15,111 nt of DNA, taken from Betaproteobacteria bacterium. GTDB taxonomy: Bacteria; Pseudomonadota; Gammaproteobacteria; Burkholderiales; Burkholderiaceae. The notes under the pieces were generated by a model. It did not search any database. It had not been told where the DNA came from and was given only the letters and a program-made list of their open reading frames with translations. The stretch is taken from the NCBI GenBank assembly GCA_009921765.1, contig RFXC01000097.1, positions 1 through 15,111 on the forward strand, given 5' to 3'. The position numbers were made by a program, and so were the translations under genes. Of this stretch, positions 12,601-15,111 are shown in pieces (the first letter of the stretch is position 1; each line of letters starts with the position of its first letter).

Positions 12601-14484
12601 ATGACCCATCAGGTGCTTGCCCGGAAGTGGCGGCCACGAGACTTTGAAACGCTGGTCGGCCAGCAGCATGTCGTTCGCGCGCTCACCCATGCGCTCGCGA
12701 GCGGCAGGCTGCACCACGCTTATCTGCTGACTGGCACGCGGGGGGTGGGCAAGACCACCATCGCCCGAATCCTGGCGCGTGCGGTCAATTGCGAAACCGG
12801 CGTGACCGCCCGCCCTTGCGGCCAGTGCTCGGCCTGCGGCGGGATTGATGCAGGCCGGTTTGTCGACTACATCGAGCTTGACGCAGCCTCAAACCGCGGC
12901 GTCGACGAAATGACGCAACTCCTCGAAAACGCGGTCTACGCGCCCAGCGCCGGGCGCTACAAGGTCTACGTGATCGACGAAGTGCACATGCTGTCCACGC
13001 ACGCTTTCAATGCGATGCTGAAGACGCTTGAAGAACCCCCGCCTCATGTGCTGTTCATTCTGGCGACCACCGACCCGCAAAAGGTTCCGGTCACGGTTTT
13101 GTCGAGGTGTCTGCAGTTCAATCTGAAAAACATGACGCCGGCTGCGATCGCCTCGCATCTTGCCGAGGTGCTCGATGCCGAACGCATTGCCTACGACGCG
13201 CCGGCGCTTGCCCTGATCGGGCGCTCTGCCGGCGGCAGCATGCGCGATGCGCTGTCCTTGCTCGATCAAGCGATTGCCTATGGTGGCGGCAGTGTGGCCG
13301 AGGGGGCCGTGGGCGAAATGCTCGGCTCGGTTGACCAGGGTCGGATCGACGCGCTTTTTGATGCGCTGGCCAACGCAGACGGCGCGGCACTGATTGGGGT
13401 CGCTGACGCCATAGCCGAAGCGGGTTCGTCATTCGAGCGTGTGCTCGATGAGCTCGCGCTGCGGCTGCATCGTGTGGCACTGGTCCAGGCAGGCGTGCGT
13501 GTGGACGAGGCCAGTCTTGAGGCCTGCGAGCGGCACGCCCGGCAGTTTGCACCTGAAGATGTACAGGTCTACTACCAGATCGTGATCCATGGCGCGCGCG
13601 ACCTGCCCCTTGCGCCCGATCCGCACGCCGGGTTTTCCATGACGCTGCTACGGCTGCTTGCCTTTCGTCCGGAAGGGGGCGGGTCGGAGCCACCGGTCCC
13701 CGCCGCAGGGGGAGGTGCCCGGTCTTCGCCCGACAAACCGGTTGGCGTACCGCGCTCGCCGGGGACGGCCACCGGAACGCAGGCGCTCCAGGCGCTTCGC
13801 GCAGCCACCTCGTCGCGACCGGCGAGGGGTACGACGACCCCCGGGGCCATGCGCGAGGCCTCTGCTCCGGCCGAAGCAAGCGATCGGCGACAGCCCGCAG
13901 CCTCGCCCGAGGTCGCGCCTTCCGGGGCCAATCCGCCGCGGGGCCTTCGGGTCGATGCAGAGCTGGCTCCTGCCGTCCCCAACACCAACAGCCGCGCCGA
14001 GCTCGCGCCCGCCATGCCCGAGGCCAGTCCGGCTTCCCACCCATCGTCCGAGGGCATGGGGTCGGGCGCCGCTCCAGGTGGTGGCGCACCCGTTTTCTTC
14101 GATGGCGACTGGCCCGCGCTCGCCCGTCGGTTGGCTGCGACCGGTCTTCTTGGCCAGTTTCTTCAGCAAAGCGAACTCCTATCTTTCGATCAGGACGGGT
14201 TTCGGGTCCGGGTGCCGATCCGGCCGCTCGCCGAAGCCGGTACCGTCGCTCGGGTCCGGGACGTGCTCTCGCAGCACTTTGGCCAGCCGATTCGTTTGCA
14301 AGTCGAAGTCGGCGCTGTAGCCGGGGTGACCGCAGCGCGGGTCGTCGAGCAGGAACGCGGCGAACGTCTGGAGGCAGCGCGGGAGTCCCTTGAATCCGAT
14401 CCGTTCGTCCGGTCGCTGCTCAGCGATCTTGGCGGACGCATTCTTCCCGACTCGGTGCTGCCGGTTCCCGGTGGTGCAGGTTGA
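12601..14484 (+). CDS. dnaX: DNA polymerase III subunit tau (DnaX)
   Basis: Clamp-loader ATPase and organiser of the replicative polymerase, 627 residues from ATG 12601. The open frame extends upstream to 12403 but that part overlaps the 4.5S RNA, and family homology begins at MTHQVLARKWRP, which fixes the start; its ribosome binding site is weak. AAA+ domain: Walker A GTRGVGKTT (45-53), zinc-binding cysteines C64, C73, C76 and C79, Walker B VIDEVH (124-129), sensor 1 ATTDPQK (155-161), sensor 2 GSMRDALS (212-219). Domain III follows to about 355, then a Pro/Ala/Gly-rich linker (about 357-497) that in tau carries helicase contact, and a C-terminal domain (about 498-627, FFDGDWPALARRL onwards) for the polymerase alpha subunit. 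I see no A-rich slippery sequence in or before the linker, so a frameshifted gamma form of the E. coli kind is not supported. First protein gene of dnaX-ybaB-recR. Confidence 0.96.
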   Translation: MTHQVLARKWRPRDFETLVGQQHVVRALTHALASGRLHHAYLLTGTRGVGKTTIARILARAVNCETGVTARPCGQCSACGGIDAGRFVDYIELDAASNRGVDEMTQLLENAVYAPSAGRYKVYVIDEVHMLSTHAFNAMLKTLEEPPPHVLFILATTDPQKVPVTVLSRCLQFNLKNMTPAAIASHLAEVLDAERIAYDAPALALIGRSAGGSMRDALSLLDQAIAYGGGSVAEGAVGEMLGSVDQGRIDALFDALANADGAALIGVADAIAEAGSSFERVLDELALRLHRVALVQAGVRVDEASLEACERHARQFAPEDVQVYYQIVIHGARDLPLAPDPHAGFSMTLLRLLAFRPEGGGSEPPVPAAGGGARSSPDKPVGVPRSPGTATGTQALQALRAATSSRPARGTTTPGAMREASAPAEASDRRQPAASPEVAPSGANPPRGLRVDAELAPAVPNTNSRAELAPAMPEASPASHPSSEGMGSGAAPGGGAPVFFDGDWPALARRLAATGLLGQFLQQSELLSFDQDGFRVRVPIRPLAEAGTVARVRDVLSQHFGQPIRLQVEVGAVAGVTAARVVEQERGERLEAARESLESDPFVRSLLSDLGGRILPDSVLPVPGGAG

Positions 14485-14514
14485 GTCGCAGCCCTTTTTG
14501 CAGGAGATTGACCG

Positions 14515-14841
14515 ATGATGAAGGGACAGCTTGCGGGTCTCATGAAACAGGCCCAGCAGATGCAGGACAACCTCAAGCGCGTGCAGGAACAACTCGCCGA
14601 GGTCGAGGTTGAAGGTCAGGCCGGTGCCGGACTGGTGAAGGCGGTGGTCAACTGCCGCAACGAAGTTCGGCGACTCACCATTGACCCCAGTCTGCTTGCC
14701 GACGATCGCGACATGCTCGAGGATCTGGTGGTGGCTGCGCTGAATGACGCGCTGCGGCGTGCCGAGCAGACTGCCTCGGAGCGGATGGGGTCGGTCACTG
14801 CCGGCCTGCCGCTGCCCCCCGGCTTCAAGATGCCGTTCTGA
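14515..14841 (+). CDS. ybaB: YbaB/EbfC family nucleoid-associated protein
   Basis: Small DNA-binding protein of 108 residues that acts as a dimer and is thought to help organise the nucleoid. The sequence is characteristic: [33 protein letters not shown] at the start (a helix with heptad-like pattern, 2-34), the [24 protein letters not shown] core strands (37-60), a C-terminal helix (66-92), and the closing [12 protein letters not shown]. Length fits the family. Two ATGs stand in tandem (14515 and 14518); GGAG about ten bases upstream favours the first slightly. It lies 30 bp after dnaX and 25 bp before recR, the conserved order in proteobacteria, and is almost surely co-transcribed with both. 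Confidence 0.95.
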   Translation: MMKGQLAGLMKQAQQMQDNLKRVQEQLAEVEVEGQAGAGLVKAVVNCRNEVRRLTIDPSLLADDRDMLEDLVVAALNDALRRAEQTASERMGSVTAGLPLPPGFKMPF

Positions 14842-14866
14842 GCGCCAGGGCGTCACCGGGCATGCA

Positions 14867-15111
14867 ATGAAGGGGCTGGCTGCGCTCGACCGGCTGACGG
14901 CGGCACTGAAGCGCCTGCCTGGGGTCGGGCCGCGCTCGGCGCAGCGCCATGCGTTCTATCTTCTCCAGCATGACCGCGAGGGCGCTGAGCAGCTCGGGCG
15001 CGCGCTCGCCGATGCGTTGGTCCAGATTCGTCATTGCGCGCGCTGCAATACCTTCAGCGAGGCCGAGCTCTGTGACACGTGTTCCTCGCCGCGCCGCGAC
15101 CCATCACAGCT
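14867..15111 (+). CDS. recR: Recombination mediator protein RecR, 5' part (runs off the window)
   Basis: RecR acts with RecO and RecF to load RecA on gapped DNA. About 81 N-terminal residues are present and the frame is open to the right edge. The start ATG at 14867 opens [33 protein letters not shown], which contains the helix-hairpin-helix GVGPRSAQR; a CxxC...CxxC zinc finger follows ([16 protein letters not shown], about 56-71). An ATG at 14862 is in another frame and stops after two codons. The ribosome binding site is weak, with only a GGG a few bases upstream. The Toprim domain lies beyond the window. It follows ybaB by 25 bp, completing the usual dnaX-ybaB-recR operon. Confidence 0.95.
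   Translation, partial: MKGLAALDRLTAALKRLPGVGPRSAQRHAFYLLQHDREGAEQLGRALADALVQIRHCARCNTFSEAELCDTCSSPRRDPSQ

Noticed and set aside
13118..14089. 323-residue open frame antisense to dnaX
   Set aside because: Arg/Pro/Ala-rich, no family, and it sits over the low-complexity linker of tau, which produces open frames on both strands.
13600..14100. Programmed frameshift site for a short gamma form of DnaX
   Set aside because: I looked for a run of A (or T) bases with a following hairpin in the linker region and found none.
14179..14856. 225-residue open frame antisense to dnaX end and ybaB
   Set aside because: It crosses two well-supported genes and has no recognisable domain.

Overview
The window is GC-rich (by eye around 65%) chromosomal DNA from a betaproteobacterium, most likely Burkholderiales. 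The evidence is the protein style of BamC, Rho, DnaX and RoxA, the trxA-rho pair, and the 4.5S RNA-dnaX-ybaB-recR block. Most of the window is housekeeping sequence. I see no phage, insertion sequence, CRISPR array or tRNA.

Left part (1-3457): the 3' part of bamC (outer-membrane assembly lipoprotein) is followed on the same strand by a YycJ/WalJ-like metallo-beta-lactamase-fold hydrolase. Convergent to these is a JmjC/cupin ribosomal oxygenase (RoxA/YcfD type). It is transcribed divergently from a SlyD/SlpA-type FKBP prolyl isomerase with only 20 bp between the two start codons.

Middle part (3454-10276, all minus strand): this is the accessory-looking region. A probable three-gene operon reads, in transcription order, SbmA/YddA-type ABC half-transporter (7701-5950), a 190-residue Rossmann-fold methyltransferase-like protein (5921-5349), and an NdvA/ChvA-type cyclic-glucan-exporter-like ABC half-transporter (5310-3454). 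Spacers are 28 and 38 bp. Upstream of it lies a large YfhO-family polytopic membrane protein (10276-7856). No cyclic glucan synthase (ndvB/chvB) is present, so the exported substrate is open. This trio is the best candidate for an undescribed function in the window.

Right part (10402-15111): rho and trxA lie on the minus strand, separated by a 280-bp leader that holds hairpins, a 15-nt palindrome and a C-rich, G-poor stretch resembling a Rho utilisation site, as expected for autoregulation of rho. Divergent to trxA, on the plus strand, are the 4.5S SRP RNA gene (ffs), then dnaX (tau), ybaB and the 5' part of recR: the conserved replication and recombination-repair cluster. A short 15-bp tandem repeat sits between ffs and dnaX.
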